Positions 1 through 11,900 of a stretch of DNA of 64,000 nt are shown here, one piece after another. Numbering within the stretch: position 1 is the stretch's first letter; each line of letters starts with the position of its first letter. Under the pieces are notes generated by a model. That model did not search any database, was not told where the DNA came from, and saw only the letters and a program-made list of their open reading frames with translations. The position numbers and the translations under genes are program-made. The DNA is from Edolisoma coerulescens (taxonomy: Eukaryota > Chordata > Aves > Passeriformes > Campephagidae). The stretch is from NCBI GenBank assembly GCA_013397115.1, contig VWZW01002569.1:2471645-2535644 (forward strand). The letters run 5' to 3'.

Positions 1-2982
1 ATTTCCTATCTTCTTGTTTTGGTCTGCAAAGCACAGATTTGACAAGGGAAGATTAACACAGATTAAGGGCTCTACAGGCCTCCCAACATGAAGACCCAGT
101 AATGCGTGTGCTACTGGTGTTTCCTGTATGCAGGCTCCACAGAACTAATGACCATCCAGGATGAGGCTCAAACCAAAGCCATTCATACTTTTGGCATCAT
201 TGGTTCAATCCACAATGTGTTGCTACCCACACGAGAAATCATATATGCACCATGGAAACATTCATTTTGAGGGGCAATGGGCACAACTTTCAAACCTGGA
301 TGTCTTACAGCAAGCCGTGAAGACTGAAAGATGCTTAGGTGCAAATTATTTATTCCCGGTGGGGCTCAAAGGGAAAGAATCTCAGAACTCAAACCCTCTC
401 TTCTCCCTCCATCTCTCCATCACTTGTCATGACTTAGGAAAAGAGAAAAAGTGAAATAACATGGTGACCTGTACAGCCCACCGCAAAACAATCCTGTGTG
501 AGGAATGTACTGTTATTAACCTTCCCCTTGGTATGTATTAATCCACAGCATTCTTCACATCTGTAGGGTATCAGATGCAGGAGGGAAACAACTGGTGTAT
601 GTAGAAAACAGCACGAAGTAAAACTACAATCTGAGTCTCCTAAACAATGGTAAAATGCAGCAATCCACAAGGGTAAAGTGACCACTTCAAAATTAACCAC
701 AAGGATTTACAGCTGAGAATTAATTTCATCTCTATTATTATGTCAGGTAAAATAGTCTCAGTTATACACTAATTTATACAGAATCACAAAGGAAATCCTA
801 TTTCATTAAGTGGATTAAGCATTAATGTATTACCCTTTCCATTTTTATCTTCATTTCATAAAGTGCCTAACAGGAGGTCAAATTAAGAGACCAAATTAAC
901 ATTTTAAAAAGTCATAGTGAATGTTATACCACGGTGATTCTAACCACACTATTCTTTATCATGATGGTATCAAGGCTATTTTAGCCTTGGTAGTCAAAAT
1001 TAATAACTGTTATTTCCACAGGGAACAATATTTCCTGGATGTAAATCATTCAGCAAAGTCTGGCAGAAGAAACAAAAGCATTACTCATTTCAAACAAAGG
1101 TGTAAGCAGAACTGGAAGAAAGCAAGCAGAAAGCGCTAAATCAGTTCCCCGTTCTCCCTCCATGAGCCATACAAAGGAAGCCCTCAGCAATCTCAGCTCA
1201 TGTTTATGACTGAAACCAATGGAGTCCACCCTAACCCCGTACATCGTATCAGCTATTTTGAAGGCCTTTCTTCAATTACTGATTACTCAAAACAAGATGA
1301 TGTGACCATTACCCACAAAAAAAACCACACGCTTGCGCAAAGTCTTATATACCGTTACTCACCAAGGCAGTTCTCCAAATCAAATTCCAGCCACAATATT
1401 TTGTTTGCTCTGCTTGTTTGTGTTTCTTTACACCACAGTCATTGTCCTGCTAACACAGTTTCCTAGTCTTTGCTGTTGGTAATTCATATTATCCTTGAGT
1501 AACATTAAAGGTTTATCACTCCAATGTTATTAGATCAGTTTTCTAAGGAATTTCTATTTTATTTGTGTAATGTTGTTTATATGTCAAATATGTGTCAAGT
1601 CCGAGGGCACTGGGAGTTTAATAGCTTGGAGTAACTAGTGAAATCACATCTGGAAAACAGCATTGTTGGAATCTGAATAATAAACTCATCTTACCATAAT
1701 AACAAACAGAAAAGATTTCTGTATAGAAATACACAATTTTGAAGAAATATTTTTCTATTCTAATCTTCAAAAGCACCAGTAGCAGGTTGTAGCTGGACCA
1801 TTCAATTTAATAAGTGCATCTGCTTTTTTGCTCCTTTGCCCATTATGAGCTTTAATTTGAAATGTTTTTATACACCAGTGAAGATTGATTTCCCACATCA
1901 CATGGGCAGGGAAATAAGTATGAAGAAGAGCACCAAATGCAAATTGAACCTGTCCTCTGTGAAGGATTTGGATGTGCTGTCCTTCTACCCCCTTTTTCCA
2001 CCAGCAGGCAACCCATAACCTCCAAGTCTTTTTCTAAGAGCTGCTCTTTCTGTGCAAAACATTTTACAAACATCCTGTTCCATCAGAGGCTGGCTTCCCC
2101 ACCATTCTCCTACTCCCACATCCAAGCACAGCTTTTCTGTTGGCTGGTATTACTTGTCATTTTTGAGGGTTAGACTTCCTTTTCACAAGATTCACCTCCC
2201 TCCTTAGAGACTTCCCACACTATGAGAAGAACACAACGACAGCTCTGACCCCTCTGCCAAACTCTGCTCCCTGCTCTTCTCCTGTCTTTCAACAAAGGAC
2301 ATTGTGGGTCAGTGGCTAACACGGAAAGAAATGGCTTGTTTCAGTGGCTGGTAAACTGTACTGGGAGAAGAGAGGAAACATGACTGGGGATGCTAAGGGA
2401 AACCCCGGGACAGTTGGTATTGGTTCTGTGGATAATGTGACCGAAAATGTATCTATGGATCAAGTTACAGAACTTCTGCAAGTTCAGGCTACATTTGGCA
2501 AATCCTTGGTTTCAAAAAACAGCTTGTCAAATCCACAAAAATTTGTAGCCTGTAATATTTGTATCTCCATAGCTAAAAAAATTATTCTACTGTTAAGAAT
2601 TATAGCAATTGTATTGCACAGGAATTGCAGGAAAGGAAAGGAAAGGGACAAATACGTCTGAAAAGTCCTTCTTTTTTTATTCAGCATGGGATGGCTTTCT
2701 AAGCACCTTTCAATGTCTGTTTTTCACAGCTATTTTTAATATACATAGTCTTGCAGAGATGTTTAGTAAAGAAGTGCTATGCTGGTCCAGCTGGCAGAAA
2801 GAAAAAATTCTCTGAGGAAAAATTCAGTTAAGGTCGTTGTTTTTATTGTCCCGTCACAAGTACTGCTCAGAGTGAATCAGTGCTACTCAACCTGTATCTA
2901 GCCACTTTGGCCCACTGCACATCAAGGACATGTGTGTCAGGCAAACATGTCACCAAGAATGTGGGATTTTCCCTCTGAATGT
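1..2982. other. Unique AT-rich DNA, no gene recognised
   Basis: All open frames here are short (105 codons or fewer), overlap on both strands, and show no domain I recognise. Small local structures are a 19-base perfect hairpin at 971-989 and a short purine run of GGAAA units at about 2630-2646. I see no RNA gene or known repeat. Confidence 0.6.
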
Positions 2983-2998
2983 GTCTCTCTCTCTCTCA
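2983..2998. repeat. (TC)n microsatellite
   Basis: Eight uninterrupted TC units followed by AGCTG. This is a simple repeat with no other feature attached. Confidence 0.9.
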
Positions 2999-5900
2999 GC
3001 TGATTGTGAAGAAGGGGTCAGTCACTAATATAGACTACCTGGACTTTAAAATGCCTAAACTGGAAGAAATCAATTATACTCATGCCAGAGGCCATGAGTA
3101 AATCAAAGATCATTTTATATTGACACACAACAGAAGCATAGTTTTGCGCCAGCCCAGCCAGGTCAACCCAGTAAGACTGAAAAGAAGGGAGAAGGCAACG
3201 AGATGCCACTGCTTGTACTTGGCACAGATAATCCACCCATCTTCTGGTTTTGCACAAAACAAATGCACAGCTATGTAGATGGGGAAAGGAAACATGTACA
3301 TGCTGGTTCTAGCCTACAGTGCATTTAAAAAGACAAAGCTTAGGAAAGGCGTGTTAACTAAAAGTCACATTCTTCCTGACCACAGAAGATTTCTTCCCTT
3401 CTTTTCCATCTGGCCAGGGAGTCTCTGGTATGGAATTGCAGGTGGGACAAGTTGAGGAAAGTTACTTCAGCAGTTCAGAAACACAGAAAAGAGCTTGGTA
3501 AATGATGTTCAGTGTTTTAGAACTTGCAAAGAGCCCAGTGTGGGGCGGAGAGGTAACAGATCTAGCAGACTGGCAAACAGAAAACAGCAGAGGGGTAGAG
3601 GGGTCGTGGATCCAGAGAAGCTGCTGAATGAAGTTATGTCTGATCATATGTCCACATGTCTATTGACCAGATGGAAAACAATGCTGGAAAACAAGCCAGA
3701 ATGGCCACACTGGTCAGTCATCCTGAAGGCAGTCCTCCAACAGGTGGAGCAGATTATGGAAGGAAGAATGATCTGTTTTGTACAAGTTATTGCTGGATAG
3801 TTCCCAGATGTGTTAACAAAGCTGCAAGTTATTCAAACAGCATCTCAGGGTCCGTTCTGGCTCTTCTTCTACCTTTATCCTAATCTTGAGAAAACAAGAC
3901 TGTTAGATAAACCAGTGACCAGCTTACTTAAGGAGTCTCACTTTTTGTGGAACAGAGCAACCTTTGTTTGGAAAAAACCATAAAATTTCCAGGAAAATCA
4001 GGAACTAATGGGATTAAGCTAATTGGCAAAAATGGAATAACACACACTTGACACAGTTCCATATGCAATGTTTCAGTGGTTTCCAGAGCTCAGAAGTCCA
4101 AAGGAAGGAATTGCCCTATTTAGATAGGATCACAAATAGAAATCCAAAAACAATTTTGTACAAAATGGTGCAAGTCTACAAGGGTGTGATATAATAAAGC
4201 GCTTCTTTCAGGTACCAGGAAAATGGCAAGATAGCTTACTGAGCTATGGCTTTGTGCCTTTACAGGTATGATTCCTGTCAGCTGTTCACTTTCCCTCTGC
4301 AACAGGAATGACACTGCTTGTCCTGGCTTTTCAGTAAGGTTATGGCAATCAGAAGTCAGGAAAACTAGCTTAGTACATGTTTTCCTAAGCAATGAGAAGA
4401 GACATTCAGGCACACAGAAAAATCAGCAGATATAATGAGATTAAGAGATCCCTTATGATTTTGCCATATTTTCTAAAACACTGCTTTTGTTTGAAAACAG
4501 CGAAATTTATAGCCCCCTTTAATGCCTTCACAATGTCAACCAACTGTGGCCAAACAGACTGAAATAATAGCTGTATTCATTTAATAGGGTGTTAACTTTG
4601 AAGTTTAATTATCAGGGGTAGGAACTCTCCACATTCAGGGAAATGCAGACTGAAGTATGAAATCCACTTGGCTGCAGATCATTTCTACACCATGTCAGTG
4701 CAAGGAGGAATTTCAATTGCGTGCCTGCAGAAGTGAAATCAGATCTCTAGACTGTCCTTATTGCCTCTCACAATCCCAACATCTGATCCAGTCCATACAA
4801 CCTCTCACTGATTTCCATCCAAATCCTGACAAATCTTTCTCCTCTTTCCCCAAAGTGATCCCTGGGAAATAGGAACTTGATTGGATTGGATTTTTCACTT
4901 CTGCTGCTGTCTGTACCACCCTTTGGAGCAACCAGCACTGCAGATTTGGCACAGACGTCAACAACCACATAAAAAGTCCTGGGACTTTGGGAACCATCCC
5001 AACTATCTGAGAACTCTCCCAGAAGATGGAGGGACCTTTCTCTGCTGTTTAACACATTGGGCACTCATCTCACCTCCATGAGAGGTAACACACTCTCCTC
5101 CTAGGGCAACAAAAATCGTCACTTGCATTGCAATAATGTAAATTCGGTTGATCAATCCAGCTGGCAGATCTCATCCATGCAGTCCATCCAGCCTGCTACC
5201 TTTTTTTCCCATGGCCTCAAAGGAGATCAAGAACAGTTAGGATGGCATACAGACTACAAAAGCCATTTGGAAACCTCTCACACTTTCAGGACATTGTTGG
5301 ATATCTGGAGTTATGAGTGGCCACAGCCACATCGGATATGAAGGCAGTTCCCAGGCTGGCATTCAACCCCAGCGTGACTGAGAAATTGAGAAATGTTGAT
5401 TTTAACGTTCCCAGGGAGGTAAAGAAAGGACAACACAAATCACATGCCTGCAGCAGGGCAGATCTGCTTGTGAAGAGACTTACTCCTCAGGATTTGGGGG
5501 TCTGTGAACATTAAGCCTAAGGGTTTATAAACAGGATTCCAAACCTTCTCTGGAAATGTCACTGCACTTCATCCAAACAATCCAAACCTGCTGACAATCA
5601 AACCAGTCTTTTCCAAATCCAGCAATGGCCTTTCCTCACAGTGTCCATTCTCAGCTTATAGGCTTAAATGTCAGTTGTTTTTCTTAGAGTTTACTTCTCA
5701 AGCAGTCCCTAAAATGCTGTATTTGTGAAAACACAAAATAATTTCCTTTTTGTTCATCTCCAATACATCAAAAAAGATAATGCATTTCATTTAAACATTT
5801 CAAAACTTAGATGTGCACCACTAAAATTTTTCACTCTTGCGCCAATAAAATCAATTACCACAACTTCTCACACAGTTATTTGAAACCTCAAGGTTTGTTT

Positions 5901-7108
5901 TTTTTTAAAGTCATTCTATATAGTTGAAAAAGCACAATTACTTTGACTCAACTATCAATTATATCACAGTATCTTATTGCATTATTTTAGGACTACAATA
6001 GATGAACATATAATATTGATATAAAAATACGTGATCAAATTCAACAGCTTCACAGTGACTCTAACCAAGAATTTTGAACCATTAATCACAACACTGATTG
6101 CACAAGAATATGAAATGAACTGCCCATATAGTGTTCATGGCAAACAGATCTGCACCTTCTCCCCCAGTATTAAAAGGCCAGATAGAAAAGCAAATATTTC
6201 CTAAAAAAAAACCAACAAACAAAAAACCACCTCACTTCTGACAGATAAATCCCCTTAAGCCAAAAAAAGGCAAACAGGATGAATAATTAGGATGAGTTAT
6301 CCAACATGCAAATCAGTTCCCATGGATTGCTCAAGAGCTGGTGAAGGTTATTCAGCAGGTTTATCCAGAGACAGTGGATTCCTTTAAAAAATATATAACC
6401 TGGGAAAAAGGCACAATGGAACAAATGGGCCCTGCCCTTTCACAGAACATCTAGCTGACATGTAGCTTGCTAAAAGAGTGTAAATGATTTAAAGAAAGGC
6501 TAAGCAGAAATGTACATCAAGTGCCATTATTTTATCACCCACTTTAATCACAGGCTGCTGTTCAGGATGGTTTGGGATGTTGGTGGTTACAGAAGAGATT
6601 TCTGTACTATTATTAGTACCTCTGAACAAACACAAGTGAGCATGGGAAAAAAAAGACAGCAGGAGGGAGAGAGAGTAAGAGTGAGAAGGAAAATGTAGCA
6701 GCGGTTAAAGCATAGTTTAATAACTCCAATCTCAGTCACTTTTTTCATATGTATTGTATGTGCAAGTCCATAGTACAGCATAATGTGTCATAATTTGGCC
6801 TCCAATTCTGACAGCACTGCTTGACTTGGGCATTAAATCATTGCCCCGAGGAATTCACATTCTGGCAATTCCTGATGGTAGGGCTGTCATCTCCTCCCAC
6901 ACATGACCTATCATTTTTGACATGATTGAATCAAAATTAGTCAGTACATTTAGATGTAAATTAGAGACATCCAAGAATAATAATGAGCACAAAAATACAG
7001 CTCTGTGTAATTGACACGGCAACAGCTTAGTACAGTCTTCCACAGTGTCCTCGAAATTATTAATATCATAACAGAAGTACTGTATCAAAAAAGTGAGAAA
7101 ACTTTTCC
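2999..7108. other. Unique AT-rich DNA, no gene recognised
   Basis: Only short, overlapping open frames (101 codons at most) with no recognisable protein family. A/T homopolymers and an A/C-rich stretch near 6202-6232 are the only simple-sequence features. No transposon remnant could be identified by eye. Confidence 0.6.
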
Positions 7109-7124
7109 TTTTTTTTTTTTTTTT
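7109..7124. repeat. Poly(T) tract, 16 T
   Basis: An uninterrupted run of 16 T sits shortly before the GC-richer block at 7180-8240. It could be an ordinary homopolymer or the poly(A) tail of a minus-strand retrocopy. I cannot distinguish these without an alignment. Confidence 0.85.
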
Positions 7125-7179
7125 GTTAGAGAGGCATATTTAACTAACCCTTAAATCCTAACAAAATCTGTAAGTGTTC

Positions 7180-8240
7180 ACCCACCCAGCACTTGCGTTA
7201 TCCGTGCCGTTCTAACCAGAGACAGACATAACCAGACAGCCAAGGAGCACGTGAGGGCTCTTGAATCCTGCCCTGCTCGTGTCCCATCCTTCCACCTTCA
7301 CCACCATTCCCCCTTCAGTCACTGGTCACTGCCTGCCCTGGTGCCACCACGGGTCCCTGAGGGAGGTGGCCAATTGCTGCTCCAGGAGATGATGCCTTCC
7401 AAAACCATCAGGACTCTTGTGCACTTCCCAGTGCTGCCCCACAGCAACACTGTGCTCAACATTTTCCCCCTTATAAGCTCCTTTTTCATGTATTTTACCA
7501 ACTCAGACAGGTGACACCATCAGGAAGATGCCAGAAGCCACCAACACACTTCTCCATGGGCCCAGCTCTTCCCACACCTCCCTGGGCAGCTCTGTCCAGG
7601 CAGAATCCAGACTACCCTTGGGTTCCATCACCCCTTCCCAGACCTGGGGAACAGTGGGGAAAATCCCCAGTTAGCACACAAGGGAGGAGGGCTGAAACTC
7701 TTGAAGATACACTGTGCTGATCCTTCCCCAGAGCTCTTTCCTTTCCTAGGAAAAGGGCCCTCCATGTCGCCATAGCCTGAAGGAGCGCCCACACCCAGGG
7801 TGGGTGTCAGGGGTACAAGAAAGAGCCACTGACTTTAGGGAGGAGAAACACCCCCAGCTCTCCAGAGTGGGTATGTAACACCCCCAAAGTACTCTTCTGC
7901 CAGGTGGAAAGAGAGGCAAACAGGAGGAGCTCTCGAGTTTTCTGTTTCCCTTCTTCCAAAAGGGTTGGGTGCCCTCAGGATGGGCAAGTGCCTGAGAAAC
8001 CTTGAAACCAGAGCCACTGTACATGCCAGGCTGAGGCAGACAAAAATAGACACAAGATTTAGAAACATTTCCAAGTGGTTTCTGTGTTTTCCCTACGGAA
8101 ATGTCATTTAATGTTTTTGGTGGTGGTGCTTTACTCTCAGGGTGTGCCAGCACTGGTGTCCTACAGGAAAGGCTGCCCACCATCAGCTGTCTCAGAGCTG
8201 TGGGGTGCATCACGAGGGGAGGGCCTGATTCTGTTCCCAT
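7180..8240. other. GC-richer block of unknown origin
   Basis: Base composition rises sharply compared with both flanks, with many CCTG/CAGG words and scattered CpG, and then falls back to AT-rich sequence at about 8240. The longest open frame is 164 codons on the minus strand (7746-8240), which resembles no protein I know and is rich in S, P, G and C, as chance frames in GC-rich DNA tend to be. Poly(T) tracts lie on both sides. It may be an unrecognised LTR or retrocopy, or simply a local composition change. I found no inverted or direct terminal repeats by eye. Confidence 0.4.
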
Positions 8241-8292
8241 GAGCCCAACAGGAAAATAAATAATTGTTTAGAACCCAAAAAATTCAATGAGT

Positions 8293-8322
8293 GTCTCTCT
8301 CTCTCTTTTTTTTTTTTTTTTT
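8293..8322. repeat. (TC)n followed by 17 T
   Basis: TC dinucleotides from 8293 run directly into a T homopolymer at 8306-8322. The tract ends five bases before the ATG of the hAT-derived open frame, so it marks an abrupt left boundary of the recognisable transposase sequence. Confidence 0.9.
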
Positions 8323-8327
8323 AATAT

Positions 8328-8906
8328 ATGGTGGGAGCATTTACATGTATTAATGTGGCACTCAGTGATCTTGTTAACCCAAGTCTGTACTACTACCTTG
8401 AAGCAAACCTAAAATCTCCTGGGGTCATGCCAACATCTCAATGGTTGCGTACTGAGTATCTCCCTAAAGTCTTTGATTACCATGTTGCCAGGGGAAAAAA
8501 GAAATTAGCTGGAACAATTTCTGTGTCAGTTGTCTGTGATGAAAGAGGAAGTGCCCAAGATTACTATGTCCTCGATGCGCTTGCCATACCTTCACTCAAC
8601 AGAGATGTTAATATTTTGAGTAACCAGGTGAAGCAAGTGTCAAAGCTGTTTTATTGGAATATGTTTTTCTGGAAGCCACAAATCATAAAACCATTTCTGA
8701 AACAATATTGCAAACACTACAAAAGTTTCCCTGTGCAGAGCATATATGGCCAGAATATACTGCTTAGTGAAACAAGTGCTGGTAAGAAAGAAAATTTTCT
8801 ACCCCTTGCAACTCAATTTTCAGGGCTGATTAATAACTCGAACACTGGAGTTTTCAGGTGTCTAGCACCTCTCAGAATGTGGCTAATGAAGGCATGCAAT
8901 TTGTAA
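8328..8906 (+). pseudogene. hAT-superfamily transposase relic, CGGBP1-like
   Basis: This is a 192-codon open frame beginning at an ATG with a stop two codons upstream. Residues about 10-90 read like the segment of hAT transposases that follows the BED zinc finger. The pattern is a 'NPSLYYYLEANLKSPG' helix, then 'MPTSQWLRTEYLPKVF', then a strand with 'ISVSVVCDERGSAQDYYVLD', where the DE pair sits at the usual position of the first catalytic Asp region. CGGBP1, a host protein derived from a hAT transposase, shares the first part of this pattern. The match does not continue in the same frame: at 8642-8764 the next family segment ('FLEATNHKTISETIL') is read in another frame, so a frameshift lies between about 8600 and 8642. 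The BED finger, the later catalytic residues and the C-terminal dimerisation domain are not visible. It is judged a non-functional fragment; the sequence after about 8730 is unassigned. No terminal inverted repeats were found. Confidence 0.72.
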
Positions 8907-11900
8907 GACTTAAATGACAAAGCTTACTGGGTGAAAAAATCTCCTTGTATACATGGTTTCACTATCTCTGTTTAAATAACAAAAATAAAATCCAAGAATA
9001 TTTCTGTAAGAGAAGAAAAACACAAGCAGTTCTTATGTACTTCAGGCAGATGCTTACCACTATTTTCTTTGACGAGAGCTTAAGATAAAATGCTGGTTTT
9101 GGGAGTGTCACTGGATAGTTACTGCCTTTTGTGTTTGTCATACCACCCAATATGTGCTAAAGTATCACATCTCACATTCACAACAAATTCAGTAATGGTT
9201 CAGTTGCTTCTTGGGGTTGAGAATGACAGAAAAGCCAGAGAAAAACCTAAACCCAGGTGCTTCTTACACCAGATTTGTCTGGATGAAATTAATTCTGTAA
9301 AACCTATCAATTGGACACAGAAAAGGTGGCAGCAATTAAACTCGTGGAAAGATTGTGCACTAGATGAGCATTCTCATTCATATTAACAAATCTATGCTAA
9401 TTTAGCAAAAATGAAGGGTATTTCAAAATACTGTTCAGATTTGATGCAGAATGCTACTAAGAGAACTGACATTTGCAAATGTAAAATAATGTTCTGCGGC
9501 AACAAAGGGCTTTGAAATCTACACAGAGTGCCTGGCTTCCCTTCAAGGACTGTGCCTGAAAATGGCTGTCATCTCCCACTTTCTCTTTGCAAGGACCTAT
9601 TTATTTAAAAGCCGTCTTTTTTTTTTTTACTTAAAAAGATGTTGCTTCTAGTGGAGATGACCATTGTAGTGGGTAGGGACCAAAGAATAAAAATGAGGTT
9701 AGAAAAATGAAAGAGAAGTCCCCTTAGTTCCCTATGAGGAACTGAAGAAATAGAGGACGAAGAAGACTGAGAGTAAATATATAAAGCAGGAGGTAGAAAC
9801 AGGACTGTAATGTCTTTTTCGGACAGCACTACTGGGCTAGATTCAAAAGTTTCAGAAGAAGGAAAAATGAAGGAGTTGGTAAAGGTCCAAGTGAAGGATA
9901 TTCCCCAAATTATGGAGGATGAAGCTGAGACTCAGTGAAGCTCCAGTGAACTGCCAAGGGGAATGAGCACAAAGAGAAAAGTCCTGCATTTTAGTCTTAC
10001 CAGAGGTAAAAGTCTAAATTCACCATCTACAAATTCAGGATGAGAACCTCTCACTAAAGTTGAAAATAGCCAGGACATAAACCCCTACACCTAACAACAT
10101 TCTACTTTAAGCCCTTATATTTTGGGAATGTGAATTATGTTCTCTTAGCTCCTTGTAATACCAGTTCTGATAAGCTCCCCTTGCAGTCTGCACTGAATTT
10201 AGCAATCCAAAAAGTCAGCTCAGGGACAGAATCCAACATCTCCGAGCAGGCACAGAAATGAAACATTGTTTTTGAAGTACTTCAGCAGGCTGCTAAATGC
10301 TACAAAAAGCTCACACAACAGACTCCCTGCATTTGCACCTGTTTGGCTGACTCAAGCATACACACCTCGCATTTGAGCCCTACCCCTAAAATGCTTTACA
10401 GCGTTAAATCAAGGGGAGAAATTGCCACAGCAAATCTCGTGTTTGTTATGTTGTGCTTCCCCATGCAACAAAGTGGACAACATTTTCTTCTCAGTGACAA
10501 CACATGGGTGGAATTCCCCACATGAAGTAGGAGAAGTGCTCTGGTAGTTGCCTGCAGAATCAGGACCCTACTCTTTAGTCATCCAGCTGGTTGTGTATAG
10601 TTTGGCAGCTTAATTGCCAAAGCAACACTTACACTTTTGTATCTGCCTTTTTTCATGTCCTACTCTAATGGTACCAAGGAAACCAAATGCAAAAAACAAA
10701 GGTATTAAATATTACATTATAAGAGAGAGCATAAAGCGCCTTGATAAGGCTGACAAGCCAGCCTTATGGGAAAATATTACAAAAATAATTCTCTTGCAAA
10801 CTTTAGCTATGTTCTTTTGAAAGAAGTCTTCAAAAATTGAGGCAAATCCCACCTCAGTGTGACATGCAGCAATAATAAAAGACACATGTGATATACAAAA
10901 TTTCTGTCTGATAAACAGATCAGCCAAGCTACATCAAATTAGGTAATTAATACTTACTCAGTTTGTCAGACATATTTAGGGGAGCAGCTGATTCCTGAAG
11001 TGTCATTATGCATAGAGGCAAGCTCCTCTGGCATTTCTTTACTTGCCCAAGAAAAGCCTGATACAGTTAAAACTATAGGGTCTCTGTCTACAGCTGTATT
11101 TAATGATTGCCTCTACATTGTATCAATGACTGGTCTAACTAGGACAAGGTGAAAACCCGCCTCCAGCTCTGTAGAGGCAGGAAAGCAGAGTGTATGTTTG
11201 TTATCACCCTGGTGAACAGATTCACAACTAAAATAATAACACATTGTTATAAATAGGGCAACTCAAAATCCACCTGAAAAGAAGAATACCAGTATCTTAC
11301 AAAAGTGCTTTGGCAAAATAAACCATGAACCACATCAAACAAATTCTTTGGTAATAGCTACTTTAATCTCCTTTGCATCCATAGGTAATTTTCCTTGTAC
11401 TTCCACTACAGCAAATGCAAAACATTTTGAATATTCTGAAATAGTCTTTACAGGGAAAAATTCTGTTACTACAGAGCCCTGCACAGATTATAGAAAAACT
11501 GACTTAATCCTCATATTATGTTTGGTCTGCCTCAAGTAACCAGGCTTTTTGAGTGGTAAGAAGTATTCAGCAAAAAAGCATTTATCTTGAAAAAAAACAA
11601 GTGAACAAACAAAAACCAACCAAAACCCAAAACTTTGTTACTCTTCCTACATTTGAAATTAAGTGGGGTTTTCTGGTCTGCAGAAGTTATCACAGAACGT
11701 GTCATTCTGTGACACTGCAGGACTTATGCAACTCCTGATTCCATCTGTGTCACAGAAGACTGCATTCTGGAAAGTCATTAGCAAATTAACAAACATCTGG
11801 AGGATGCCACAGGAGAGAGAAAAACTAGGAGTTTCATACTCAGTTGGCTCCTCTCATAAATTCCTGAAGGTGGTTCATGAAGACATTCTCAGAGAACTCT

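Noticed and set aside
7746..8240. 164-codon minus-strand open frame
   Set aside because: It lies wholly inside the GC-richer block, where stops are rarer. Its composition (S, P, G, C-rich) and lack of any recognisable domain fit a chance frame.
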